Of a stretch of 64,000 nucleotides of DNA, positions 14,301 to 29,300 are shown in pieces. How positions within the stretch are numbered: position 1 is the stretch's first letter; each line of letters begins with the position of its first letter. Both the position numbers and the translations under genes were made by a program. The stretch lies in the NCBI GenBank assembly GCA_027574665.1, contig CM050653.1:40498118-40562117 (forward strand), in the 5' to 3' direction. The DNA comes from Rhynochetos jubatus. Taxonomy: Eukaryota; Chordata; Aves; Eurypygiformes; Rhynochetidae. Under the pieces are notes generated by a model. It saw only the letters and a program-made list of their open reading frames with translations, did no database searches and was not told the DNA's origin.

Positions 14301-17300
14301 GGAGAAATCTTAACACAAGGGTTATGCTGAGTGTTTGCACAAAGCAATTTCAGTAAGTTCGCTTCCCCACTGGGTACAACAGCAACATGACATGTTGGTT
14401 TATCCACAAACTCCCTTACTCAAAAGTTTAGTCCAAACCCTATTACAAGCTCCACCGAAAAACCTTCTAACCTAGGCTTGAAATGGGTCAAGGCCACTGG
14501 CCAACACTTCATTCAATAGGGAGCACACCTATTCCCAAGTAAGATTTCAGACCAAGCCCTTCAACAGCTGACAGACCTCCAGTGCCTTTCCCACAGCTCC
14601 ACAGAGCAGGGAAGTCCTCCCACACCTACCCTAATTCTCCAGGAAAGAGTCCAAGAGCACCTTTGCCTAAAAAACTGAGGACCAGACCTCCCCATAAGGT
14701 CTCCCCCACTGAGCCAGCAAAGAAGGGTTAGTCCCCATGTTCAGCCCATGACGTTCATCATCCAGACCAGCCATGCAGTGAGGATGTACAGAGCTGGCCA
14801 CGGCATGCATAAATAAGCTTGCACGCTGAGGGTTCACACCGAGAGGCAGAGCCAGCTTACAGGAGTGCCCAAGAACCTATAAAGCCTCCTTGGCAAGAGC
14901 AGAGAGAGGGAGGCCAGTTCCTAGCTGGCATGCAAGAGGGAAATTTATTTTTCCGATCAGAATGGGTATTGCAATACTGCAGTGCTGCCTAGGTATAAAG
15001 ACAATAGTACCTGAGCAAAATGTACTGGCACACCCCAATTTCATGTTATCTTAATGAGTCTACCACTTACTAAAATGAATAAATCACAAAGGTGCTCCCT
15101 TTCTATAGACTCCACTGACCACACAGTAATTCATGCATGAGGTCATATCACCATACTTCTGCGATATGGTGCTCCGGCTCACTGCAGCTGACGGCTGAGA
15201 AAAATAACTCGGGGGCAGGAGAGAGTATGGAAAACATACTGTCCATCCCATCAGCGTATTACAATGCTCAAACATTGCTTCACCTGAGAAATATGAGTGG
15301 AATGTGTGAAACCAGATCTAACACCAGTAACACAGACTGAAAGGAGGTAGCTTAAATTAACAAAAAAAAAAAAGGCAAGACCTTTTCTGGAAAACACAGA
15401 CTGTTCCATCTCCCATCAGAATTGTGAAATCACTACAAAAGAGTTTGTCTTACAGTTTATCAAGAAGTTGTGTTTGAAAAAATAACTAGAGGTAGGGTAG
15501 TGGGTATTCAGAAGGTAAACAAGAAATAAGACTCTGCTTTGGTTGTAAATTTCGTTTCATGTGATCAAAAATGTCACAATGGAAGATTAGAAACTGTTAG
15601 GAAAGGAATAAAATAATAAAAAAAAGCCACAAAACAGAACATATCACAGTGCTTATAAATCAAGGGTGTACCCACTCACTGAATATGTTCTGTTCATTCC
15701 TCTCTCCCATTTCTAAAATGATTCAGCTGGATTATGCAAGGCATGGAGAATGGCTCCTTCAAGAAAAGGAAAAGTTAAGGTTGGAAAAAGGAGTTCAATT
15801 TTCTGTGGAAGATGGAAGAAGGATATGACAAAAGTCTGCAGAATGGTGGGAGGCATAAAGAAAGGAACAAGGACTGGATTAGAACTCACAACACAAAAAG
15901 CATCCAGCTAAATTATCAGGCAGAAAGTTGAAAATCAAACAGAAGGAAGTGATATTAAAAAAACAAAAAACCCCACCCCAACCCAATACGTTTCTGGAAG
16001 ACAGGTCAGCCCTGTCTATATATAATACCTATATACAGAGTAGTCAGGATGCAACCTTCTGCTCTGGAAACTCCTAAGTGTGCAGTTTGGTAACAACTAG
16101 AAAACTATAGCAGAGATGGATTTTGCCATATGTGCTCCTTCTTACACTCCTCCCTAAGTTTCCAGTATCAGTCATTATCAAGAGACTGAATGCTGGACTA
16201 AACAGATCCCTGACCAGATCTCTTACAACGGTTACCAGCTTCTGGTTTTAATCTGCCTTACTCTCCTGCAGGAGACCCTGGCAACCGAGTACTGGAATCT
16301 CCAAAAGCGTTAATAGAATAGATGTGGCATGTAGTCATCCCTATCAATATATCATTTATTTCTGAAGTAGAATTATAGGAAATAGTCTGAAGCAATGCTG
16401 AAGAAACCAGCTTGCATTATATCATCATAAAATCTATTTTCTCCGCAGAGCAGTGGTTGATCATTAACAGGTCATTAAAAAGTGTACAAAGCATAAAGAT
16501 TGGTCCTGGTCCCAGGGCACTTTCCACATTAAATGCTTTAAGGTTTTTGAGGGCTGCATTCAGGAGCACACTACTGTTTACTGGTGCCTGTAAAATTCTG
16601 ACTTAATGCTCATGTGTTGCCTGAGGATCTGCACACATGGAGACATTTATATAGGCTACTGTGGCCCATGCATATGTTGACTTACCCGCCCTTGCTAGCA
16701 CCGTGCTAGCCATCGTTTTATCTACATGGCCACAGCCTCATCTTTGCCCATAGACTTCTATTATCTGACAAAAGTACCTTTACACAGAATCCAGTGCGAC
16801 GGGCCCATCCCAGGTGAGGCAGGAGAAAGACCTGCAGCCAGCCGCAAAGTTGCCGCAGCCAAGCAGGAATGCACTGGTTACTGCTATCAGCAGCTCCATC
16901 GCGGCCACAGTTTAATGTAAAAATAAAGAGGGGTGGTGCAAAACACCACCAGAGACAAACAGCCTGTCCTAAAAAGCACTTACTCACCTCTCTGGAAGGG
17001 CACTGGGTGAAACAGTTGGAAGGCAATGACCTTCACAGCATCTCTAAAAGTGACCTCAGCCACCACGAGGGATGTGAATAAATGGAACACTGCTGCTCCC
17101 TTTTCCTTCCACTTCAGCAAGGCCTGGCTGCGGCACGGAATACTCCCACCACCTAGCATTTCCCAAAAAGAAACACCTTGCTATCGCGCAGCAATGCTGT
17201 TGATTTCTAATTCACTGCCTCCACAGTTTCCCGACAGAGGTGGGACAAGTGGTATTGCTACAGGAAACACCACAGTATCAAGGAGCTGGGAATTACTCAC

Positions 17301-20300
17301 TGGAATTCTTGCTATGCCTTGCTCTTCAGCAGCAGAGAAAGAAAAACATAAAGTAGTAATATATTAGATCCAAACACAAAATAATCTGCCTTTTCAGTTA
17401 CTTTCTGAGGAAGTTTTCACTTAATGCTGCTTTTGAGTATGGTTTTTAAAGCAATTACAAAGAAAAATAGTCACACAGACACATGCACAACACAGGATAC
17501 GTATTTGTTGTTTCCTAGCAGTTGCTTTTGTGCAGCCTGTAGAGGTAGGGGTTTGGGGGAAAAGCTTGAAGATTCAGTACAAACACCTTCAGTTTTAAAA
17601 ATAGCACAAATTCCATGCTCTGGTCATTTTTTCTTTTTAACACTCTGATTTTAAATCATCAAGATAGGTGAAACTACAAGGTTAAATGTTTTTGTATTTA
17701 ACATTCAAATATTAATGCATTTTTGAGCTCTGAGGAAAAGTTGTAGCTGATTTCTTTGAGAAGTAACATACAGAAGTTGGTCCTTTAAACAGTCCTGTCC
17801 TCGTACAGGCAGTACAGAACCAAAAATACATCCTGTATGACCCACATGAGACACAGTAGTAATTGAGTGATAAGTCCTACGATCAAATTCATACAATGCC
17901 ATATGATTTCACTGATTTAAATTTTAAGAGTATCTTCATACTACAAAATTACATGCAGATTTGAGAGCTCATGTATAGAGAACATCAACTACTCAGTGGA
18001 AGGACTTAAAAGGGCTCACAGTGCTTCTTTGCTGCAAGTTTAATACATACATTTAAAAAAAGAAAACCATACTGGCAGGCTTTTTGAATTCTTACGTTGA
18101 GATTTGAAGCGGAGATTTGGACAAAGGAAGAAATTTCTTCCCACATTTTTCAGGAATGCAGCTGCAGTTTATCTGTCGGATAGGGCGTGCCCCCTCTCAG
18201 TTTTGGTTAGGATTTTTGGGGGGTGTTTCTTGGGTGGGGCAGATGACAAGCTTAAGATACCAACCTTTCTTTGTGCAAATGTAGTGACTGGCTCACAAAT
18301 ATACGGGTGTCTTTCTGAGAAGGGCTGCAGGCTTTCAAGTCAAATAGTAGAGACCTATTTCTGGAGGCACAGAACATGTCACAGCCCTTGTGCTCTCAAG
18401 ACAATTTCTCCTTTATAAAGCACACATACAAACTGCAACTGTGCAGGTTTAACCTGCTGCACACACTGAATATACGGCTGTCTGATACATTCGGAAGTGC
18501 ACTGTGAGGAAATTATTCCCCTTGCACAGAAAAATTAAAAAAAAAAAAAAGACTATTACCTTCAGTCATCTTTAACTCAGTAATCTCTTTCAACTTTTTC
18601 TTTTATTATTTAAACTGGAAAAGCTCAGAAGTGGATTCTGAGCTCAAAAGATACAAGGTTGTATGTGTCTGGCTGAATGTGCCTTCCCCAGTGTGGCTGT
18701 TTATTATTACTTTTGTAACTACAACTACCACTGTTTCTTAATAGAACTTAATGGTAGGAAGGGTTTGCTCTTTTGTTCTAATAAATTCATACAAGTGAAA
18801 AGAGGTGTGAGTTACCTATGTGATCTTCTACCTTGATCTTGCCTCTTCCATCTACACACAAACTTTTCCTTTGGAAGTGGTTTTATAGTACTCTAGATCC
18901 CTTTCTTCCACCTTCCTTGAAGGTAGAAAAACACCAGCTTCTCAATGAATGGCAATGATTCGCGTAAGTTACTTTTAACACTTCGTGCATGTGTACATGT
19001 AAAATACACACACTCACAAAGAAAGTCACTCTGCCATCATTTGTACACTAACACAGGGAACTATTTTTAAAAGAGAATTCCTAACAATGGTTACTTATGA
19101 ATTATGACTGATTATTTATGTAGTCCACTTTGTTTAAATGGTGTCTATGTTCTTCAGTAGAACAATGCTGTATACAGCTGCTTTATTAATAATGTCACTG
19201 GCTCTTTGTTGCTATTTTTAAATCTCCATCTTCCTGTTAGGTCATGTAAATAGAGATGCCTATGATTAGCGGACGCACAGCATTGTTTCACAAACCTTAG
19301 CTGTTACATTAAAATAGAAAGCTTATTACTTCTTTGGGAATAACTTTTATTTTCCCCTACAGTTAGGAAACAGCCAGATATGATGAAATGGAAAAATCAA
19401 AGTATCTGCTAAGAAAGGCTACTGCTGCATTCTACATCCATTTAAACACAGGGAAAACATTAAACTGCTCATTCAAAAATTTTGGTTTTAGTGTTTAAAA
19501 CGAAAGTATCTTTTAATTTGCAGCTGAATGCCACAGAAACTGGTGTTGTACAACACAAAATTTTTGCTCCCTGTGAGACGTAATTCTCTAGTCGCCAAAA
19601 ATTGTAACAGTTCCTCTTACCTGATAAACAGAAGACCTGAGAAAGTAAGTCTGCAACCAGTTCTGTTGTTTTCTGCTTATTTAGAAGCTTATTGTACTCT
19701 TGACTATTTCTTGTACCAAGGCCCAAATATAAAGGTCCAACCCCATGAACCATCATCCATTTTTTTAGCTAAAGGTTAAGGATTTTACAAAGACTCATGC
19801 ACATGCTGTAGAAGTATCTCACTAGAAAAAAAAAAAAAAAAAAAAAATCTTTCTCCTTCTCTGGCAAAATTGTTTTCTTTCCTGAATACATTTTGCATTA
19901 ACAACATAGAAGAACAGCATGCCTATAAATATTTAACATTTGCATATGCTTTTCTGAAGGCATTTGTGTTCACAGGCTTCATGGATAGAAAGGACCATTT
20001 TGGTCGTGTGGGCAATGGTATGAAGATTCCAACCTACAACATGCATTTTGGAAAGAGATGATGTCTTTGCATAGACGTTGCAATGATAAGATTCACCTTG
20101 TCTCCAAAGAAGCTGCCTTATTGCCTATTACTGTCATTGCTGAAAAACTTCAGCCCCACTTCTCATCAGAGTTTGTCTGAAGTCAGTTTCTAGAGTCGTG
20201 TCCTTTCTTGAAGTCTCTGTCACTGATATATCAAAAATAACTTTGTAGTAAGAGCCATATTTAAAATTGTTGACAAGAGAAAACCACAAATACTAACATT

Positions 20301-23300
20301 GTTTCTGACAACAAGGTATGGGGGTTTTTCCTCCTCCTTTTTTACTTTCTTTTTCTTCTCATGGTAGTAGTAGAAAGAGTTTACTTTGAAGGAATCAGGA
20401 ACAGAGAAAACCCAGAATTAAGTTTTCAATAGAGACCCATTTAAGAGTTGTTACCACTGTCCCACAATTCATGTTTGCAGAGAAGTTTAGGGTACAAATG
20501 CAACTTTAGGATGAAGAATTATATGCAAGTAAAAATATTAATGCCAAGGGAACAAAATTAATTGGACAAACATGTAAAAAGACACTGCAGATCAGTCATG
20601 CTTTTAGAGAAGTCCTTGTTACTGTGCTTGATAGCTTTGTTTTTAAGGTTCTGAAGGAAAAGTCCACAAACCTGAAGGACTTCCCACAGCCTGTCTGCTC
20701 TCTGTAATAAATACTCAAGTGGTACATGCAGCACAGGAGAACAAAGAAAAAAGCTCCGTGGGATATCTGACACTTGAAATTCAAACTACCAAAGTCATAA
20801 ATTAAGTATATATGCCTGTGTGTGAGGCAGAGTGTAATGTTCTCCAACTGCTTCAATGGGTCTTGTGTAAACAAAGAACTGAAAAACTGGCTACAACTGT
20901 CAGCTTTCTAGTGGAAGGAGAAAAAAGCCTCCAATCAAGAAAAAATATTTCAGGGCCTGAAGACATTGGCTTATTCAGATTTAAATAAGTGTGCAGAAAT
21001 GAATTCATGTCCCTCAGACGGCTGCTCTACTGTTCTGCCAGAGGTTGCTGCCCTGCAAGGGTGACTACATGCAAAGCTGCTCCTGAATTACCGCACTCTA
21101 CTGCCCCGTGTATCCGAGGTAAACAAATCACTGGTTTGGCTTATCACCATATGCCCAGTGTGTACCGCAGAGAACAGCAAGGCATGGAGACCTGCTCAGC
21201 TGTCTGCGTTTAAGAGCTACCAGCCTGAAATCAGAACTTCAGTATCTGCCTCCCATAATACCTGAACACAGAAAAGTCAAGAAACAAGCAGGAACAAGGC
21301 CTTCTTAGCTGCTGCTCCCACTGCATGCACCATTCCTTCACAGTCCCCACAACACAGCTAATAGATTTGAGGGTTTCAAGCACAGCCAGTTCCATTTCTC
21401 TCCAAGTTTCCAATGCAGTTCACAGATGTCAAAACTGTTGCAAACTACAGGGATTACTATGGCTTAGTGGATCTCCCATGCCTGAAAGAGAAGTGTTTAG
21501 AGCAATTGCACTTCACAGTGCAAAGGTATTCATGCTCTTTCTGGCTCCTTTGCAGGCACAGCACTTTCCTTATATTATAGCATAGTTGGGTTGGAAGGGA
21601 CCTTTAAAGGTCATGTAGTCCACCTCCCCCTGCAATGAGCAGGGACATCTTCCACAGGTTGCTCAGAGCACTGTCCAAGATGACATTGAATGTTTCCAGG
21701 GATGGGGCATTTACTACCTCACTGGGAAACCTGTTCCAGTGTCTCACCATCCTCATTGTAAAAAAAGTCTTCCTTATATCTAGTCTAGATCTACCTTCTT
21801 TTATTTTAAAATGATTACCCCTTATCCTACTGCAACAGGCCCCTTATCTCAGAGAAGCTGTGGATGCCCCATCCCTGGAAGTGTTCAAGGCCAGGCTGGA
21901 TGAGGCTTTGAGCAACCTGGTCTAGTGGAGGGCGTCCCTGCCCATGGCAGGGGGGTTGGAATTGGATGGTCTTTAAGGTTCCTTCCAACCCAAATCATTC
22001 TATGATTCTATCTAGCAAAACATGCCCACAGTCCTAGCTATAATTCTTTCCTAAAATTCAGGCAAATCTCCTCAGCATGAGATCAAAATATTGGTGTAAA
22101 ATATAAGCACTGCTTGCTATCCGTCCCACCCAAACTCCCCCCCATCCCCTGCATTACAGAAGCTGAGTCAGCAGATCAGGACACCAGCTCCACTCAGGGC
22201 ACAGTCTCATGCACAGGCAGAGACTGAAGAGAGGACAAGGCTACAACACCATCAACCACTGGCAGAGGAGTAATGCAGAAATCTACAGGGCAGCCACCTT
22301 ATCAGCCTTCAGCACCAAATTTGCAACTGCTTACCAGTCTGTAGCACTCAGGTCACAGTTCCTCATGGTTTAAGGTGACTTTTAAGGAACTGTGACTGGG
22401 TCAGCTGCTGATTCAGTGGAGGTGGCCATGACCTGACCCGACAGGCAGCTCGCAGTACCAGCATCCCAAAATGCAGCAACTGACTTTGTCCAAGGCTACC
22501 TGCATCCAACCTGTAAGTCATTAGCAGCGAGTGATGCAGCCAGCACATGTGCCAAAGTTATAAGGTATAAGAGCTCTAGATAAGGTACCAACAGCCAAGG
22601 AGCTGAGGGGTTACAGGCAGAGGGTATGCTTTGCTCTGACAGCAAGCTCCCTTCCCACCCAAGTGCTTCTTTGGAAAAACCTAAGCCCATTTCCTCTAGT
22701 TCTGTTTATATTACACCATCCCCAGTATATACAAACAACTAAATTATATTTACTTAGCCAACTTCCACACCTTTTCCCTTTCTCTTTCCTCAGATTTGGA
22801 TCACAGCTTTCTTCTGCCCAATATTTTCTTCCCTAGCATGACAATAGGTCAGATACAATAAAGAGGTGCTACCAGTCTTTGTTCAAATACTCTTTGTTCA
22901 GTATTTCAGCTATTTACCTCCCACTCAGAAGTTCCTGTTTTCCCACTGAGGGGGGATGGGAAGGCCATCTATGGTGACTCTTTGTTTAAAAAGTCTGTGT
23001 GCAGTCAGAGATACTTAGTACATTTTCCCTCCAAAGAACAGTTTTACTAGTTGCAATTCAAAGAGGGAAAAATCTTTACAGAACTCAAAAAATCTGACTA
23101 CAAAAATAGTATTTTGCAAGTACCCCCTTTCTTCAAGCTACCAACTATTCCTATATCAAAATGCTTAAATCCACACACTTTAAAAACTCGGCTCGCTAAC
23201 GTGAACTGTGCAAAAACAGAGGCATGTAATGTAGTCTCCCACTGCCAACAATATTACAGGTCTTAGCAAGTAAAACCGGGAAAGCAGAAAGGAACTAGGC

Positions 23301-26300
23301 TACTGAAAGACATCACTAGCTGGGAGCTTTGCTAGTTCACACAAAGGGAAAAGGAAGAACACAGCATGCACAGAGATTGGCCTTTGATACAGAAGAAAGC
23401 ATGTGCCATTTGATAATCCAGTGATAAGGCAAGAAAGCCATTCTCATTTACTGGACTCAAGAAACATGGTTAGAGTGCCGTTTGTGATGTTGAGCTGGTT
23501 TGACATCTAGGATATAATAGTATCACAAGGTTATGGCGATGTGGATGTAACAAAATGACTACTGCTTCATCACGAAGTAAGGTACCTACTTGTACTGTGG
23601 GATACATGACTATAGGGAGCTTTAATGAAATACGTAAATTAGACATTTGGCTTATAAAAGGACATGTCTGAGGAATGGATCTGCACAGCTTACCCTTTTA
23701 TCATCTATCAATCAACTGTGCTGTTCAAACCAAAGAAGCCATGCATGTGAAAAGGGTAAACAAACCCGTAGCGCATTGTGGGGAAACTTGGTACCAAGTA
23801 GGTTAAATGTGCCTTTAATTTTCCCAAAGTCAGTTTTAGCACAGTAGGTCAACACAAAAAAAAGATAAAAATATTGCCTAGGCTCCTTCTAATCTCAGTC
23901 TAATTTGACAGCAAGTACTCCACACCAGGGTATCAATAGGAAAGGTCTTGGGGAAGGTGATTCCTTTTGTAGGCTAATCCATAGAGCTGGCAAATGAAAC
24001 AAATGGGGAACGCTTCTGGGCATACACTTTTCTCCGTCACGGAACAGAAAGAACAACAGAGCCGCCTCTTTACCAAATGCCAACAAGTGGATAGGAAACA
24101 ACTATCGGAAAGGAGCTGCTGATCTTTAAGACCTGACAAACAATATAAGCGCAGATTAGCTTGTATAGACTTTGCTGTAGGCAGGCTTTCACGTGCTTTT
24201 TACTTCGTATGTGGATATGTTGGGATGACTGAAGTCAATGGGAAATTTGCAAGAGGTTTTAATAGCATCAAAAACTGATTCATTATAGTCTTCTCATCAT
24301 AATACTGCTTGTGTACATTAGATCTTAGTCTGATTTAGTTCCCACCAGCTCATCCGGACTCTATTTGCACCTCTTCTCAGAGTCATCTTCTTGTCTGCGT
24401 ACAGTCTCTGTGTAATCTTACAGAAACAGCAACCACCACAAGTCAAAATGATGTGTTCTTTTAAAACACATTTATCTCCTTTTTTAAACCAAGACCTAAA
24501 TTGAAGATTCATTCTGAAATAAAGCTCAGTTTTTAAAGTGAAAATTACTTCCCGACGTGGGTCAGTTTGGGTTTTGTGGGTTGTTTTTTTGTGGGGTTTT
24601 TTGTATGTTTGGTTTGGTTTTCCCCTCACTCTGAGGCTAGCATTCCACTGTTCAGCTTAATAAGAATGTGAAAATAAGATGTAACCAAGCTTAGAGAATT
24701 TCACTTCATTTATTGCTGTGTACTCTGTTTAATTTTAACTTGACTTGGTAAAACACTTTCCAAGAGAGCCCATCTCACCTTTAACAAATTATCTTGACTT
24801 GCTTACTTCAGGCAAACATTTCCTAGATAGTCCTCTGTTAGTACATAAAGAGAACGTTAAGTTCTTTGTATAAGTGTCTGGTCATGTTTCACGATTGTCA
24901 AAGTGTAGAAAGAAATCCCAAGTTTGAACAAAATGTTTGGAAACTTTATTCACCTGGCTAAGATTCCGACCATTTTTGCTGAGAACATAAACAGAGAAGA
25001 TTCTTTAAATACAGCAAACGGAACAATGAAGATTTAATTAGTAACATAAGTTGTTTATCATTATTGCATTCTTGGTAAGTCTCATAATTCAATTATAGTT
25101 CTATAGGCCTGTGTATTATGTTCAAAACTGGCTTTATACGTGTTTAAACAGAGGCCATAACTCAAACAGAAAACACACCGCAAGGGAACCCATCTCTTCA
25201 TGTAGGTCATTGCTTCTCTCTTGCACACTGCCTTTTATAGTCAAGTCACATTAATGCAAGATTAAAAATGCCTCAAAACAGTAAAATACGCATTGTCATT
25301 TTCAGAAACTATATACAGTAGTTTGATGACAACTATCTTTCTGTCCAGTAGGAATTTTATGCAGCATCCAGAATCTGACATTAGCCAAACTCCTTTGCAT
25401 TTGGTGAAGAAAAAAACACCAGTACTGTCTTTGCCTGTACTGTGTTATATCTTAGTAATACCATAGGGAAAGAGAAATATTTTCACCTTGGAGTTGAAAC
25501 TGGCAATCCATAACAGTAAATAACTGTTGTAACTGGAATGCACAGTCCAATGAAGACGACTTACGCACATGGCAAGGCTACAAATTATAAACCAGAAAAC
25601 CCAGAGGAAAAGTAGGATCTCTATGTATTCTGAGTTTTTCATAGAACTTTTCAGCCTTTTTCTAAAATCATTCATCGAGATCGTCAAAAGATAGTGGTAT
25701 GTCTGACAAAAAGCAAGTCCATCCAACCTGCTGTATGTCTATGGCTCACCCAAAAGCATTTATTTATTTAAAAGAAAGCACCTGCTGTAATGCAAGAAAC
25801 AAGCGTGTCACAATATTGACCAATAACCTCCTAAATCACTGTACCACTGTATTTCTAATATTCTTCTAAAACACTACAGTACTTTTCAGTATTCCCCACC
25901 TACAGCTTTATTAAACTATTGAAAGACTGGTGTCTCACACTGAGCAGAGCCTGTTCTTTCAGTTGTCTCATACCTCCTTCTCATTAAGACCCCATTTTGC
26001 CAAATTATTCTTCTATGTGTATTATACATGTCAAGCCTGAAGAAGTGCAGTCTGGTTGAAGACTCTGCAAAACAGACCTTTGGGAACTTGTCCCTCAGCT
26101 GCTGGGCAAGGAAGGCCTGAAGGAATGTAGGGTCAAAAAAAAAAAAAAAAAAAAAAAAGCCCTGCAACTAGAAGCACTGGAAAGATAGGACTTGTGACAA
26201 AGAGACAGAAGAGAGCATGAGAGCCAGGCACAAACAGACGTTGAAATACTTTCCGTTAAGTAGGCGACAAAGATGAAAATAAAGTTCTTCACACACATTA

Positions 26301-29300
26301 ATTCCATCGTTAGTTAAGCATACATTATGGTATAGACCGTAATTACTATGTACTCTCCCCTTCACAACATCACCTGAGAGCAGCAGAAGAAGGAAGAGCC
26401 TTCTTCAGAACTAATGCCTTCCACTATTTCGCTTTCTCCTTGTTTCCATGTACAGCCCTCAGACTTGCTTCCAGCGTGCAGGTTGTGGCTTTGTTTCTAC
26501 ATGGGCCCTTTAAAAACATTTTGCAATCTGGCTTACCTCACAGGTCACTACTAAACTCTCAGACACATCTCTGAGATCAAGTATGGCACCCCAATTTTAC
26601 AGACAGTGCACTAACAATGTCAAAAGTACTTTTTGCCAAATTTCACTGGAAAACTCTTTTTTTCCCCACAGCACTTAACATGGCACTGCATTTTGCCTCT
26701 TCAGAACATAGCTCCTACTGACTTCAGCTGCAACAACATGGCACTGCATTTTGCCTCTTCAGAACATAGCTCCTACTGACTTCAGCTGCAACAACATGGC
26801 ACTGCATTTTGCCTCTTCAGAACATAGCTCCTACTGACTTCAGCTGCAACTGCAAATAATCATTTCTTTTGCATCTCAGACTCAAAGTTGGGGATCCAGA
26901 GAACAAGGAGAAAAAGCAAGTACACTAAAATGCCAGACTTACTTGCCTACCTCACATCCCATAGTAACACTGTAGTGCAAGCAGAAGATAAAAATCACAT
27001 TTTTCCGAGGAAGCAATTAGCCAGGAGGCTATCCTTTCTCTTTGAATAATCCCTTTCCTTACTCGACATGCCTTCCTCTGATGCTGTATGCACAAAATTT
27101 CACTAACTCCCAGAAGAACTCTCCTGTGCAATGACCGTAACAGAAGTTTCTTGATAAAAATAGCATGATCACGCAGGTTTTAACTGGATTCCAGTGTCTG
27201 CGCACAATCCAGTACCAAACCAACTGCATCAATCTGGCATTTCTTAATTGCCAAGACCTTCAGCTATAACATACATAATGGCTTTAAACTGAAAGAGGGT
27301 AGATTTAGGTTAGGTACCAGGATGAAGTTCTTCCCAGAGAGGGTGGTGAGGCACTGGCACAGGTTGCCCAGAGAAGCTGTGGGTGCCCCATCCCTGGAAG
27401 TGTTCAAGGCCAGGCTGGGTGAGGCTTGGAGCAACCTGGTCTAGTGGAGGGTGTCCCTGCCCATGGCAGGGGGGTTGGAACTAGATGATCTTTAAGCTCC
27501 CTTCCCACCCAGACCATTCTGTGATTCTAAGATAATATTTTTTTAACGATTTTGCATGTGCCTATATACACGTGAGCTCTTTGAAACAGCATGTGATGGT
27601 ACTGGTGGCAAGGTGCACCACGGTATAGAAATTAAACTAAAATGCAGATGCTGCCAGTTTTTGGTGGCTTTTCCCCCCCCTCTGAGGACTGAATAAAAGC
27701 ACCACCCTCCCCAGCACATATCACAGTTGTGCTCTGAGCTTGTAGAGGACAACTGTGCATTTGTTTATGCTTTCCAATCTACAACAGTGGTAGCAGGCAC
27801 CCAAGCACGGGGTCACCCTCCCCTCACCTACCCCTCACCTAATACTGATCCTTGGCGGAGTCTGCCCTACAGTGGCTGTCTCCAGTTGGAGACAACCAAG
27901 GCTGATTTCATCACTTGACTTGTCATTTTAAAGGTACATCGTAGAGATTTTCCTTTTGTTGGAGGTTTGTGGGGTTTTTGGGGGGTTTTTTTGTTGGTGT
28001 TTTTTTTTTTTTTTGACGCGTGTTGCCCTGCCCCCCAGTGCTTAATTCCTGCCTGCAACACTCTCTGTGTCTCCATTTTTAAATTTTTTCCAACAGTTCC
28101 TCATATTCCTCTCAAAACTGCACTGCCACGATCAGCTATTACCTGCTGCAGGAGCTGCAGCCTTGGGAACAGCACTACTGTTGAATGAACAGATGCTAAA
28201 ATGCATATTAAAGGGACTGTCATGTAATCACTATACACACATGCAAGGAGAAAAGAAAGGAAGGGGGGGACACACTCTTAGTGCTGTACAGCGTACAGCC
28301 TCCAGGCTAAATAAGTGGTGTCTGTGCAAAACAGTGTCACCTTAAATACATTCAAATCCAGGCCTGGACATAGCAGTCACATTTAAAGCTGATGACACAA
28401 ACGAGTCTTCTTTTCAGGTACGAAGCAAAGGTTCTTGACAGATTTCGTTTCAAAGCTGTCCACATCAGGCCATCAGCTAAACACAAGCAGCAATTACCCA
28501 AGCATGATCAGAGAAGCTGCTTTCCCAGAAGACTGACAACATCTTGCTGATTATTACTTAGCTCACCTCATTTCTACAATATCTTGTTTTACGTTGTTTT
28601 CATGTTGGACCTGAAACATTGTGGCTGCCCAGAACAAACTGCTGGGACAGCATCCCTCAAATGATACCAATTTGTTGAAACTGATTTTGTTTTGCTTTAG
28701 AGATTTTTGTCTCAGCAAACTTGTGGTTGCATCTGCCTCATCTGCACACCCATACATTACAAAAACTAACAGTGTAAACACTCGATATTGTGCTCTAACT
28801 TGGCAAAAATGCAGTCACACCCAGGACTGATCCAAGTCTGAATAGTGAAGTGAACTGGCAAAGCCTGGATCCAGTATTAATGAACGTGGAACCAAGACCC
28901 CAAGTGTCTTTCAGTTCACTAAGCTTAACACTAAGCCTTCCTTGGACCAGACCCAGCTCTCACTGAAAGCAGTGACTTGGTTCTTTCCTTACCCAGTCCC
29001 TGCTGCGCTGGCGTTTTATCAGTCTTATACCTGAGCCACTCCTTTCAGAGGCCGGTGAATCAGTGCCAGCAGCTTCCACAGGAACTGGCTCAGGCCACAA
29101 TAAGAGAACTACCTTGCCAAAGGTCTGATGGACGCTAAAATCTATTTGTGATTTGACCCTAGAAAGAGGGCTTGGTCCTCTTTCCAAGGACACACTTTCT
29201 GTTTTTCTGGAATTGAAACAGGAACAAGTACAGGAATATCACACTGTTACAATCCATACTTTAACCAAAAGAAGAACAAAGATAAAAAAATACATATATA

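Larger units (their letters stand above)
22012..27278 (-). other. CMTM8 intron 1, middle part
   Basis: No gene recognised. It contains a G/T-rich low-complexity tract at 24566-24621, an A24 run at 26135-26158 and the 58-bp triplication at 26678-26850. The open frame on the minus strand near 25445-25726 is hydrophobic but has no known motif. Confidence 0.65.

Noticed and set aside
16694-16710. Perfect 7-bp inverted repeat as a possible hairpin gene
   Set aside because: Too short for a microRNA precursor, and the flanks do not extend the pairing.
26135-26158. A24 run as the tail of a retrogene
   Set aside because: The sequence before it has no recognisable gene body or target duplication.
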